The position numbers and the translations under genes are program-made. Shown here piece by piece: positions 18,402 through 26,536 of a DNA stretch of 64,000 nucleotides (the first letter of the stretch is position 1; each line of letters starts with the position of its first letter). Source of the DNA: Pseudonocardia sp. HH130630-07 (GTDB taxonomy: Bacteria > Actinomycetota > Actinomycetes > Mycobacteriales > Pseudonocardiaceae); assembly GCF_001698125.1 (NCBI RefSeq), contig NZ_CP013854.1:2728001-2792000 (forward strand), read 5' to 3'. The notes beneath the pieces are model-generated. The model was not told the DNA's origin and made no database searches. It worked only from the letters and a program-made list of their open reading frames with translations.

Positions 18402-19618
18402 CCACGTCCCGCGACACGTCGACGGACACCTCGATGGAACAGACCATGCGGTGGTTCGGCCCCGAGGACCCGGTGAGCCTGTCCGACATCCGGCAGGCCG
18501 GGTGCGAGGGCGTGGTCACCGCGTTGCACGACGTACCCAACGGCCACGTCTGGAGCGTCGAGGCGATCACCCGGCGCCGGGAGCTGATCGAGGCGCACGG
18601 CATGCGCTGGTCGGTGGTGGAGAGCCTGCCGGTCGCGGAGTCGGTGAAGCGGCGCAGCGCCGGGTGCGACGAGGCGGTCGCGGCCTACCGGGAGAGCCTG
18701 GCCAATCTCGCGGCGTGCGGCCTGCGGACGGTCACCTACAACTTCATGCCGGTCCTGGACTGGACGCGGACCGACCTCGCGTACCCCATGCCGGACGGCG
18801 CGCTCGCCCTGCGGTTCGACGCCGACGCCCTCGCCGCCTTCGACCTGCACATCCTCGGCCGCCCCGGAGCGGGCGCGGACTACGACGCCGCGACCACGGC
18901 CCGGGCGGCGCAGCTGTTCTCCTCGCTCGACGACGAGGCCCGGCACCGTCTGGAGCGCACGGTCGTCGCGGGCCTCCCGGGCAGCGAGGAGAGCTTCGGC
19001 ACCGCGGAGTTCCGCGAGGTCCTCGCGACGTACGCGACGATCGACGCCGACACCCTGCGGTCGAACCACATCAGGTTCCTGACCGAGGTGGTGCCGACCG
19101 CCGAGGAGCTGGGCGTCCGCCTGGTCGTCCATCCCGACGACCCGCCGTTCCCGCTGTTCGGCCTGCCCCGCGTGGTGAGTACCGGGTCCGACCTGGCGAC
19201 GCTGTTCGACGCGGTCCCCGCCGCGGCGAACGGGCTGTGCTTCTGCGTCGGCTCGCTCGGGGTGCGGGAGGACAACGACCTGGTCGCGATGATCCGCCGG
19301 TTCGGCTCCCGCATCGGGTTCCTGCACCTGCGCAACGTGCAGCGGGAGCCGCACGGCAGCTTCCACGAGGCGACCCACCTCGGTGGGAGCTCCGACATGT
19401 ACGCGGTCGTCCGCGAGGTGGACCGGCTGTCCCGCCGGGAGGGCAGACGGATCCCGATGCGCCCCGACCACGGCCACCAGATGCTCGACGACCTCGGCCG
19501 CCGCACCAACCCCGGCTACTCGGCCATCGGCCGGCTCCGCGGTCTCGCCGAGCTACGGGGCCTGGAGATGGGCGTGGCCCGAAGCCACACCGACGCGGAC
19601 TCCCCCACGGACGCCTGA
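18398..19618 (+). CDS. uxuA: Mannonate dehydratase
   Basis: A 406-residue TIM-barrel enzyme that dehydrates D-mannonate to 2-keto-3-deoxygluconate (EC 4.2.1.8). MEQTMRWFGPEDPVSLSDIR and the HDVPNGHVWSVEAI stretch are UxuA hallmarks. Metal and substrate residues lie in TYNFMPVLDW, RLVVHPDDPP, NGLCFCVGSLG, FLHLRNVQRE and MRPDHGHQML. GGAGAGGGAG precedes the ATG at 18398, which overlaps the nagB stop. About 12 residues of Ser/Thr/Asp precede the normal family start. It is the last gene of the symporter operon. Its product, KDG, would need a kinase and aldolase that are not in this window. Confidence 0.94.
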   Translation: MTTSRDTSTDTSMEQTMRWFGPEDPVSLSDIRQAGCEGVVTALHDVPNGHVWSVEAITRRRELIEAHGMRWSVVESLPVAESVKRRSAGCDEAVAAYRESLANLAACGLRTVTYNFMPVLDWTRTDLAYPMPDGALALRFDADALAAFDLHILGRPGAGADYDAATTARAAQLFSSLDDEARHRLERTVVAGLPGSEESFGTAEFREVLATYATIDADTLRSNHIRFLTEVVPTAEELGVRLVVHPDDPPFPLFGLPRVVSTGSDLATLFDAVPAAANGLCFCVGSLGVREDNDLVAMIRRFGSRIGFLHLRNVQREPHGSFHEATHLGGSSDMYAVVREVDRLSRREGRRIPMRPDHGHQMLDDLGRRTNPGYSAIGRLRGLAELRGLEMGVARSHTDADSPTDA

Positions 19619-19639
19619 CCACCCGCCCACCCGCTCGTG

Positions 19640-19662
19640 CCGCAGGCAGCGCCGTCCTGCCG
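19640..19662. repeat. 23-bp dispersed repeat, copy 1
   Basis: It begins CCGCAGGCAGCGC and ends GTCCTGCCG, with the ends GCAGG and CCTGC able to pair. Copy 2 at 19917-19939 matches at 22 of 23 positions. Confidence 0.8.
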
Positions 19663-19739
19663 CCCGGCCCCCGCCGCGTAGCACCCGGGACACGGGACAG
19701 CCACAGTCCGTGCCGACCGTGCTGCGGGACGGTGGCCGC

Positions 19740-19759
19740 GGCGCCCGCCGGGGGGCGCC
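19740..19759 (+). terminator. GC hairpin downstream of uxuA
   Basis: GGCGCCC pairs with GGGCGCC around a 6-nt loop, 121 nt after the uxuA stop. No T-run follows. It may end the symporter operon. Confidence 0.35.
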
Positions 19760-19832
19760 GTCACGTTCGTTCCGGTCGTGCGTCACGGGTCGTCGCGGTC
19801 TGTGATCCGCTGTCGTGGTCGCACGGGCCGGA

Positions 19833-19848
19833 GCGTTCCGCGGAACGC
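19833..19848. repeat. Perfect 16-bp palindrome, copy 1
   Basis: GCGTTCCGCGGAACGC reads the same on both strands. It lies on the 3' side of the DUF222/HNH nuclease gene. Confidence 0.85.
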
Positions 19849-19916
19849 CGCGCCGAGTGGTCCGGGGCGGCGGTCTCCGTCGCGCTCGGTGTGTGGTCGG
19901 CAGGCCCGGTGCTGTT

Positions 19917-19939
19917 CCGCAGGCAGCGCTGTCCTGCCG
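19917..19939. repeat. 23-bp dispersed repeat, copy 2
   Basis: 22 of 23 bases match the copy at 19640-19662. The 12 nt after it lead into the second 16-bp palindrome. Confidence 0.8.
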
Positions 19940-19951
19940 GTCCCGGTAGCC

Positions 19952-19967
19952 GCGTTCCGCGGAACGC
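19952..19967. repeat. Perfect 16-bp palindrome, copy 2
   Basis: Identical to the palindromes at 19833 and 21972. It lies 55 bp beyond the 3' end of the nuclease gene. Confidence 0.85.
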
Positions 19968-20021
19968 AGCCGTGCGTTCTGCGCCGTGGAACGTCGGTGC
20001 CGTGGAACGCGGTCACGGTGC

Positions 20022-21815
20022 TCATGCCGCGGCGGCGGCCGGCGGCACCGGCGGGAGCAGCGCGTCCAGGATCGGCTCCGGGTCGAGACGGTCGCCGTAC
20101 CAGGCCGGGGTGAGGCTGTCCCGGTCGATCGCGATCCGGGCCCGGACGTGCATGTCCACGAGTTCGTCGGTGTTCCCGTCCAGCTGGTCACCCGCTCCCG
20201 GGACGAGCGTGCCGTCCGGCCGGCGGAACACCCAGCGCCCCTGGTCGTAGCGGACGCGGTAGCCGTGGTCGTGCACGAGCCGGTGATGGTGTCCACAGAT
20301 CAGGACGAGGTTGTCCACATCGGTGGATCCGCCGTGCAGCCAGTGCCGGACGTGGTGCGCGTGCAGGTGCCGGTCGTGCGGGCAGCCGGGGAACCGGCAG
20401 CCGCCACCGTCGGCCACGTCCCGTGCGGTCAGCGCCGCGATCTGCGCCGGGCTGGCGAGCCTGCGGGACCGGCCCAGGTGGAGCCGGTTCCCGGCCCGGT
20501 CGTCGAGGAGCAGCTGGGCCCGCGCGTCGCAGGCGAGTCGCTCCGCGACCACCCCGGGGATCTCCGGTCCGTCGGCGAGCCGGGCGGTCCCGCTCGCCAC
20601 GTCCAGATGGACGACGACGTGGGCGGTGCCGCGTTCGACCACCGGCCCGGCACCGTCCCCGGCGTCGCGGTGGCGGACGAGGTCGACGAGCGCGTCCGCG
20701 CGCCGGGCCGCGATCCGGTCCACGGCGGGCCCGGGCGCCTGCTCGAGACCGCGCTGGTCGAGGTCCGACGGCAGACCGGCGGGCCGGGTGTCGAGATCGA
20801 CCGGTCCGGTCGGTCCGGTCGGCGCTGTCGGCACTGTCGGGGTCGGGGCCGGGGCGGATGCGCTGACGCGGCCCTCGATCGCGGCGATCAGCGCGGCTCC
20901 CTCCTCGGGGGCGAGACGACCGCGCAGGACGAGCGAACCGTCGACGTCGTGGTACCAGCTCACCGACCGCCGGGCGGCCACCCACGTCGGAGCGGGGACC
21001 CGGCGGCGGACGGCGCGGACCACGGTCTCGACGTGGCCCGCGGTCCCCGACAGCGCGAGGTCGAGGAGCACCCGCTCCACGGTCTCGGGATCGGCGACGC
21101 CCGTCTCGGGAGCCGTGGGTGCCGGATGATCGGTGCCGGTGCTGCCGGCGTCGGAGCCGAGCGCGCTCCCGGCGTGGCCGACGGCTCCCGGCGCGGTCGG
21201 GCCCGTGCGTGCGGTGGGCCCGCCGGTCGTGGCCGCGGAGAAGCACGTCGGCGCCGGGGACCCGGTGGGCGCAGAGGACATGGTGGGCGCGGTGGACCCG
21301 GTCGGCTCGATCGGCGTGGTGGCCTCTGTGGGCCCGGTGGCCGTGGAGGAGCAGGTGGGGGCGGTGGACTCTGTGGACCCCGCGGGCGGGGTGGGCGGGG
21401 TCGGGTCCGGGTCCGGGTCCGGGTCCGGGTCCGGGTGCGCGGGCGTGGTGGCGGTGGCTGCGGCGATCCGGGCCAGGGCGGCGCTGTCCGAGCCGGTGAT
21501 GCGGGTCAGGGCACGGACCTTGGAGTAGGAGATCCGGCCGGCCGCGAACGCCTCCGTGATCCGGGGGAGCGTGGTCAGGGCCCGGGCGACGCGGAGGTGT
21601 TCCGTCGCCGTCCGCAGGCTCATCCCCGCCCGCCAGGACAGCCAGTGGGCGCACGAGCGGATGCCGACCCCGGCCCAGCCGCCGCGGTCGTCGAACTCGG
21701 CCAGCAGCTGCAGGAACCGGCATTCGGCGGCGGCGATGTGCCCGGCCAGGCCGAGCAGCTCCGACTCCAGCTCGGGCAGGGGTGTGCCGGACGGGGACGC
21801 GGTGGGGGCGGGCAT
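20022..21815 (-). CDS. DUF222 and HNH endonuclease domain protein (13E12-type)
   Basis: A 597-residue protein. Residues 1-115 form the start of the DUF222 helical domain (SCAHWLSWRAGMSLRTATEH, ISYSKVRALTRI). It is split by a roughly 120-residue Pro/Thr/Asp-rich linker that contains a (DP)6 run from a hexanucleotide repeat. DUF222 continues with TVERVLLDLALSGTAGHVET. The C-terminal HNH domain has CRFPGCPHDRHLHAHHVRHW, then GGSTDVDNLVLICGHHHRLVH, with the zinc and catalytic His residues intact. GGAGG is 7 nt before the ATG at 21815. A LexA-type box lies 20 nt upstream. These are common multicopy actinobacterial proteins of uncertain role. Confidence 0.92.
   Translation of the reverse strand: MPAPTASPSGTPLPELESELLGLAGHIAAAECRFLQLLAEFDDRGGWAGVGIRSCAHWLSWRAGMSLRTATEHLRVARALTTLPRITEAFAAGRISYSKVRALTRITGSDSAALARIAAATATTPAHPDPDPDPDPDPTPPTPPAGSTESTAPTCSSTATGPTEATTPIEPTGSTAPTMSSAPTGSPAPTCFSAATTGGPTARTGPTAPGAVGHAGSALGSDAGSTGTDHPAPTAPETGVADPETVERVLLDLALSGTAGHVETVVRAVRRRVPAPTWVAARRSVSWYHDVDGSLVLRGRLAPEEGAALIAAIEGRVSASAPAPTPTVPTAPTGPTGPVDLDTRPAGLPSDLDQRGLEQAPGPAVDRIAARRADALVDLVRHRDAGDGAGPVVERGTAHVVVHLDVASGTARLADGPEIPGVVAERLACDARAQLLLDDRAGNRLHLGRSRRLASPAQIAALTARDVADGGGCRFPGCPHDRHLHAHHVRHWLHGGSTDVDNLVLICGHHHRLVHDHGYRVRYDQGRWVFRRPDGTLVPGAGDQLDGNTDELVDMHVRARIAIDRDSLTPAWYGDRLDPEPILDALLPPVPPAAAAA
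21402..21436 (+). repeat. Hexanucleotide microsatellite in the HNH gene
   Basis: CGGGTC is repeated five times and partly a sixth. On the coding strand it encodes an Asp-Pro run in the linker. Because the unit is a multiple of three, copy changes keep the frame. Confidence 0.9.
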
Positions 21816-21834
21816 CGGACGACCTCCAGCGGAA

Positions 21835-21850
21835 TCGAACTGACGTTCGA
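21835..21850. promoter_or_regulatory. LexA-type SOS box upstream of the DUF222/HNH gene
   Basis: TCGAACTGACGTTCGA has perfect TCGAAC and GTTCGA half-sites with a 4-bp spacer, the known actinobacterial LexA consensus. It ends 20 nt from the start codon, a position that would block transcription of the nuclease gene until DNA damage. Confidence 0.8.
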
Positions 21851-21971
21851 CAGTCACTGTCGCACCCCGGTACGACGTTCTCCGGCCATCAGGGGGAGCC
21901 CGCCGGCCAGGTGGACCGGGCGGGATGGGCCGGATGGGGCGGGGCGGAGTCGGCCGGGCCGGGGCGGGACC

Positions 21972-21987
21972 GCGTTCCGCGGAACGC
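21972..21987. repeat. Perfect 16-bp palindrome, copy 3
   Basis: Identical to the two copies beyond the other end of the nuclease gene. This one extends to 18 bp with flanking C and G. It lies between the SOS box and the end of the response regulator gene. Confidence 0.85.
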
Positions 21988-22006
21988 GGAAACGCGGGAC
22001 GCGGGG

Positions 22007-22711
22007 TCAGAGGAGGCCGAGTTTGGTCGCTGCGTAGACGGCCTCGGCGCGGCGGGACACCATCAGCTTGCGCATCAGGTTCCCGACGTGGAACTTCACC
22101 GTCGTCTCCGAGATGAACAGCTCGGCCCCGATCGCCCGGTTGGACAGGCCACGGGCCAGCAGCCGGAGCACGTCCAGCTCGCGGTCGGTCAGCCGCTCCC
22201 GGTCCGGGATCCCGCCGGAGAGCGAGCGGACCATCGCCGATGCGGAGCGGGCGTCGAAGGCGCTCTCGCCGCGGGACACGGCGCGGATCGCGCGGACGAG
22301 TTCGGTGGTGTCGACGTCCTTCACGACGTAGCCGCGGGCGCCCGCCTGCACCGACTCGACCACCAGACGGTCCTCGGCGAACGTCGTCAGCACCAGCACC
22401 CCGATCCCGGGATGCTCGGAGCAGAGCCTGCGGCATACCTCCAGACCGTCGGTCTGCGGGCCGGAGGCGAGCTTCAGGTCGAGCAGGACGACCTGCGGAC
22501 GCCCCGCCGTGACGGCGGCGAACGCCTCCGGTGCGCTGCCGGCCTCGCCGACGATCCGCAGGTCGTCCTCGCGCTCCAGCACGGCGCGCAGGCCCTGGCG
22601 CATGATCGAGTGGTCGTCGACCAGCACGATCCGGATCGGCCGGGTGCCCGGCGGGCCGGGGGACGGGCGGCCCCCGGACGTCGTCGCCGTGGTCCGGGCC
22701 GGCCCGCTCAT
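22007..22711 (-). CDS. NarL/FixJ-type response regulator
   Basis: A 234-residue regulator. After a 24-residue Pro/Thr-rich leader, the receiver domain starts IRIVLVDDHSIMRQGL. The phosphoacceptor is Asp78 in VVLLDLKL, and TTFAEDRLVVESVQAGARGYVVKD carries the switch Thr and Lys. The C-terminal LuxR-type HTH is LTDRELDVLRLLARGLSNRA with SETTVKFHVGNLMRKL. Its ATG at 22711 overlaps the kinase stop by ATGA. With the kinase and the upstream alcohol dehydrogenase it forms one operon. The arrangement recalls the MadS/MadR systems linked to alcohol metabolism in actinomycetes, a tentative comparison. Confidence 0.93.
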   Translation of the reverse strand: MSGPARTTATTSGGRPSPGPPGTRPIRIVLVDDHSIMRQGLRAVLEREDDLRIVGEAGSAPEAFAAVTAGRPQVVLLDLKLASGPQTDGLEVCRRLCSEHPGIGVLVLTTFAEDRLVVESVQAGARGYVVKDVDTTELVRAIRAVSRGESAFDARSASAMVRSLSGGIPDRERLTDRELDVLRLLARGLSNRAIGAELFISETTVKFHVGNLMRKLMVSRRAEAVYAATKLGLL

Positions 22712-24078
22712 CGTTCCTCCTCGCGGGCCGCCCCGAGCGGGACGTCCACCCGGACCTGCAGCCCACCGATCCGGGAGCGGCGGAACCGCAGCATCCCGCC
22801 CATCTCGCGGGCCCTCGCGTCCATGTTGACCAGGCCGCGGTGCTCCCCGGAGGGACCGCGGACCGGCGCCGCGCGCAGGGTGCGGCGGATCTCCTCCGGG
22901 GCGGCGCCGCCGTCGTCGGAGATCGAGAGCCGGACCCGCTCGGGCTGGTACGCCAGCCGCACCACCGCCCGCGTCGCGGACGCGTGCATCGCCGTGTTGA
23001 ACAACGCCTCGCCGGCGATCCGGAACAGCGACTGCTCGTGCTCGTGCGGCAACGCGACCGGCGCCCCGCCGATGGCCACCTCGACCCGCAGCTCGTCCGG
23101 CATGTGCACGGTGGACAACCGGCGGAGCATGGAGGGGAGGTCCTTGTCGCCGTGGTCGTCGTCGTTGAGCGCGTAGATCGCCGAGCGCAGCTGCTCGACC
23201 GCGCGCCGGGTCAGGTCCTTGGCGGTGTTCAGGTGCCCGGCGAGGTCCGGGTCGGTGATCTCCGAGCGGCACAGCTCGATGTGCATCCCGGCCGAGAGCG
23301 CGTACTGGGTGACGCTGTCGTGCAGCTCGCGGGCGATCCGGTGCCGCTCCTCGTCGAGCACCTCGCGCTGCCGGGCCGCACCGAGCGCCTGCTGGGTCGC
23401 CATCAGCTCGGCGTTGCGCAGGCGCAGGTCCTCGGCCTGCGCCGCGGTGCGGGCGTGCAGCCGCTCGGACCGCTCCAGCAAGGCGCAGTTCTGCAGCGCC
23501 GACGCCGTCTGACCGGCCAGGATGCGCAGCACCGAGTGGTCGGTGTCGTCGATGTCGCGCTCCGGCGGAGTCCAGGCGACGAACCCGCCGACGGTCCGGC
23601 CGTTCAGCCGGATGGGGACGTGCAGGTGCCGCAGGGCCGCCGCACCGTGGTGCTCGTCGTCACCGGTGCCCTCGTGCAGCGCGCGGACGTGCCGGGCCAC
23701 CTTCTCCGGGACCAGGCCGAGGTCCGCCCACTCGACGCCGTCCGGACCGAGCACGACGTGCCGGGGCGAGGCGTCCGGGAGCTCGCCGTCGACGAGCGCG
23801 AGGACCACCCAGTCCGCGGTGAGATGGTCGGCGGCGGCGGCCGTGACCGCACGGACCAGCGCCTCGGAGCCCTCCGTCGTCCGCACCAGCGCGGCCGAGA
23901 TCCGGTCCAGCGCCACGATGACCCTGGTCAGCCGTTCCAGGTTCACCCGGTACTGCGGGTAGAACGACGGCTTCCCGGACCGCAGACCGGTGAGCTGGTC
24001 GAGATCGGGACGCGACCGCAGCCCGGACGGTGACGGGGCCGGGGTGCGCCGGTTCGGGAACCGGGCGGCAGCGGTCAC
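22708..24078 (-). CDS. GAF-domain sensor histidine kinase
   Basis: A 456-residue soluble kinase without transmembrane segments, so it probably senses a cytosolic signal. Residues 55-200 form a GAF-type domain (ADHLTADWVVLALVDGELPD ... TVGGFVAWTPPERDIDDTD). A coiled-coil segment follows at about 200-240. The HisKA_3 box DEERHRIARELHDSVTQYAL has His253 as the phosphorylation site. The HATPase domain includes the N box EALFNTAMHASATRAVV, SISDDGG and HRGLVNMDARAREMGG. The GTG start at 24078 lies 9 nt behind the alcohol dehydrogenase stop. Confidence 0.93.
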   Translation of the reverse strand: MTAAARFPNRRTPAPSPSGLRSRPDLDQLTGLRSGKPSFYPQYRVNLERLTRVIVALDRISAALVRTTEGSEALVRAVTAAAADHLTADWVVLALVDGELPDASPRHVVLGPDGVEWADLGLVPEKVARHVRALHEGTGDDEHHGAAALRHLHVPIRLNGRTVGGFVAWTPPERDIDDTDHSVLRILAGQTASALQNCALLERSERLHARTAAQAEDLRLRNAELMATQQALGAARQREVLDEERHRIARELHDSVTQYALSAGMHIELCRSEITDPDLAGHLNTAKDLTRRAVEQLRSAIYALNDDDHGDKDLPSMLRRLSTVHMPDELRVEVAIGGAPVALPHEHEQSLFRIAGEALFNTAMHASATRAVVRLAYQPERVRLSISDDGGAAPEEIRRTLRAAPVRGPSGEHRGLVNMDARAREMGGMLRFRRSRIGGLQVRVDVPLGAAREEER

Positions 24079-24087
24079 CGCGCGCCC

Positions 24088-25265
24088 CTACAGCGCCCGC
24101 CGGAACAGATCGTCGATCTGCTCCACGGAGGCCGAGCGCGGGTTGGTGGTCAGGCAGGCGTCGCCGAGGGTGAGCCGGGCGAGCCGCGGGACGTCGGCCT
24201 CCCGGACCCCGATGGCCCCGAGCCCGGTGGGGACGCCGACCTCGTCGGCGAGCTTGCGGACCTCGGTCGCGACCATGTCGACCGCCTCGTCGCCGGGCAT
24301 CCCCGGCCGGGCCGGGAGCCCCATCGCCCGGGCGATCGGGACGAACCGGGTCGGGTCGTCGGCACCGTTGAACCGGATGACGTGCGGCAGCAGGACGCCG
24401 TTGATGAGGCCGTGCGGCAGGTCCAGCATCCCGCCGACCTGGTGGCTCATCGCGTGCGTCGCGCCGAGGATCGCGTTGGTGAAGGCCAGCCCGGCCTCCA
24501 GCGCGGCCTGGGCCATCGCGGTGCGGGGGCCGTCGTCGGTGCGGCGGACCATCGTCGTCGGCAGGTTCGAGTGCACCAGCGTGACGGCGTGCAGCGCGTG
24601 GGTGTCGGTCAGCGGGCCGTGCGCCAGCGAGACGAACGCCTCGATGCCGTGGGTCAGCGCGTCCAGCCCGGTGGCCGCGTTGAGCCAGTCCGGCATGGTG
24701 ACCAGCAGCCGGGGGTCGATCACCGAGACGTCCGGGACCAGCGCCCGGCCCATGATCGTGATCTTGGTGCGCCGCTCGGTGTCGGTGACGATGCAGAACT
24801 GGGAGACGTCGGCCCCGGTGCCCGAGGTGGACGGCACCATGACCAGCGGGGGATCGGGCTGGTGATCCGGTCGATGCCCTCGTAGTCGCCGATCGCGCCG
24901 CCGTTCGAGGCGAGCAGCGCGACCCCCTTCGCCGCGTCGATCACCGACCCGCCGCCGACGCCGATCACGACGTCGCACCCGGAGTTCTCGTACCGCTCGA
25001 ACCCGGCCTGGATCTCGTGGTCCTTGGGGTTCGGCGTGATCTCCTGCCACAGCCGGGGCGCGAGCCCGGCGCCGCGCAGGTGTGTCAGGAGTTCGTCCGG
25101 CCAGCCGGCCTCGGTGAGGCCGGGATCGGTGACGACGAACGGCCGCCGGGCACCCAGCCGGACCGCGGCGTGCGCGGTCTCGCCCAGCGAGTCGTGCCCG
25201 AAGACGATCTCGGGCGCGTGGAACTTGGACAGCCGTGCGGTGGGGGTCGTCCCGGTGAGGACCAC
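24088..25265 (-). pseudogene. Iron-containing (class III) alcohol dehydrogenase, frameshifted
   Basis: NAD(P)-dependent Fe-type alcohol dehydrogenase. The N-terminal frame runs to GDYEGIDRITSPIP and contains IGVGGGSVIDAAKGVAL (nucleotide binding). The next frame continues with LVMVPSTSGTGADVSQF, GLDALTHGIEAFVS (metal Asp/His) and GATHAMSHQVGGMLDLPHGL with the metal His residues. The break is at the G5 run 24848-24852, where one base is missing; six would restore the frame. The GTG at 25265 has GGAGGAGGG upstream. It lies first in an operon with the kinase and regulator. Without the missing base the product loses the catalytic half. Confidence 0.85.
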
Positions 25266-25420
25266 GCCGCCCTCCTCCGCTCCGTCGCGACCTCGCCGGA
25301 GCCCGCACCGCGTCGGTCGCCCGGGACCGCGGCTCCGTCACGAGCGTGGTTCCACGGTACAGGCCCCGACGCCCCTGCGGGCCGGTCGCGGACGGCGGGT
25401 GCTCCCCGAAAGCGGAGGCC

Positions 25421-26536
25421 TCAGGACGTGTGGATGGGGCCCTCCCGGTCGGCGAGCCGGGCGCCCGCCCCGCCCCAGTGCTGGGCGATCATCTCCGCCG
25501 CGATCGAGACCGCGGTCTCCTCCGGGGTCCTGGCCCCCAGGTCGAGCCCGATCGGTGAGGACATCCGCTCGATCTCGGCCTCGGTGACGCCGCGTTCGCG
25601 CAGCCGCTCCAGCCGGTCGTCGTGGGTGCGCCGCGACCCCATCGCGCCGATGTAGCCGACCTCGGGCAGCCGCAGCGCGACCTCCAGCAGCGGCACGTCG
25701 AACTTCGGGTCGTGGGTCAGCACGCAGAGCGCGGTCCGCTGGTCGACGCGGCCGGCGTCGGACTCGGCCTGCAGGTAGCGGTGCGGCCACTCGACGACGA
25801 CCTCGTTGGCGCCGGGGAACCGGCTGGCGGTCGCGAACACCGGCCGCGCGTCGCAGACGGTGACCCGGAAGCCGAGGAACGAACCGATCCGGGCGACCGC
25901 GGCCGCGAAGTCGATCGCGCCGAACACGATCATCCGGGGCGGCGGGGCGAAGGACTCGACGAAGACCTGCAGCCCCTCACCACGGCGCTCGCCGTTGACG
26001 CCGTAGGTCAGGGTGGCGTTGCGGCCGGAGTCGAGCAGGCCGCGGACGTCGTCCCGGACGGCGTCGTCGATCCGGTCCGACCCGGTCCCGCCCTCGGTCC
26101 GGTCCGGCCAGACGACCAACCGGCTGCCGAGCAGCTCCGACGGCCCGGCGACGACGGTCGCGACCGCCACCGGCTCCTCGTCCCGGATCGCCGCGGCGAT
26201 CCGGCCGAGCTGGTCGTAGGTCTGCGGGGTGACCTTCTCGACGAACACGTCGAGGATCCCGCCGCAGGTGAGGCCGACGGCGAACGCGTCGTCGTCGGAC
26301 ACGCCGTAGCGCTGCAGGACGGGGCGCTCGTCGGCCAGCACCTGCTGGCCCAGCTCGTAGACCGCGCCCTCGACGCAGCCGCCCGACACCGAACCCACGG
26401 CCTCGCCCGCCGACCCCACCAGCATCGACGCCCCCGGCTGGCGGGGCGCGGACCGGAAGGTCCCCACCACGGTCGCGAGCGCCGCCGGCCGTCCGTCGCG
26501 CCACCAGCCTTCCAGCTGGTCGATCACGTCACGCAT
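25421..26536 (-). CDS. XdhC/CoxF-family molybdenum hydroxylase maturation protein
   Basis: A 371-residue protein with two XdhC domains. The N-terminal one starts LATVVGTFRSAPRQPGASML with GSVSGGCVEGAVYE and FAVGLTCGGILDVFVE (Cys-Gly-Gly). The C-terminal Rossmann part has MIVFGAIDFAAAVARIGSFL, VTVCDARPVFAT, LTHDPKFDVPLLEVAL and GYIGAMGSRRT. XdhC proteins bind the molybdenum cofactor and promote its sulfuration before insertion into xanthine-dehydrogenase or CO-dehydrogenase type enzymes. The start overlaps the VWA gene by 8 nt. It is probably the third gene of a MoxR-VWA-XdhC operon comparable to coxD-coxE-coxF. Confidence 0.9.
   Translation of the reverse strand: MRDVIDQLEGWWRDGRPAALATVVGTFRSAPRQPGASMLVGSAGEAVGSVSGGCVEGAVYELGQQVLADERPVLQRYGVSDDDAFAVGLTCGGILDVFVEKVTPQTYDQLGRIAAAIRDEEPVAVATVVAGPSELLGSRLVVWPDRTEGGTGSDRIDDAVRDDVRGLLDSGRNATLTYGVNGERRGEGLQVFVESFAPPPRMIVFGAIDFAAAVARIGSFLGFRVTVCDARPVFATASRFPGANEVVVEWPHRYLQAESDAGRVDQRTALCVLTHDPKFDVPLLEVALRLPEVGYIGAMGSRRTHDDRLERLRERGVTEAEIERMSSPIGLDLGARTPEETAVSIAAEMIAQHWGGAGARLADREGPIHTS

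Larger units (their letters stand above)
19619..20021. other. Intergenic region with repeats between uxuA and the HNH nuclease gene
   Basis: 403 bp without a convincing gene. It holds two copies of a 23-bp motif (19640-19662 and 19917-19939), two copies of the 16-bp palindrome that also lies upstream of the nuclease gene, a degenerate third copy near 19975-19995, and a GC hairpin at 19740-19759. Confidence 0.7.
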
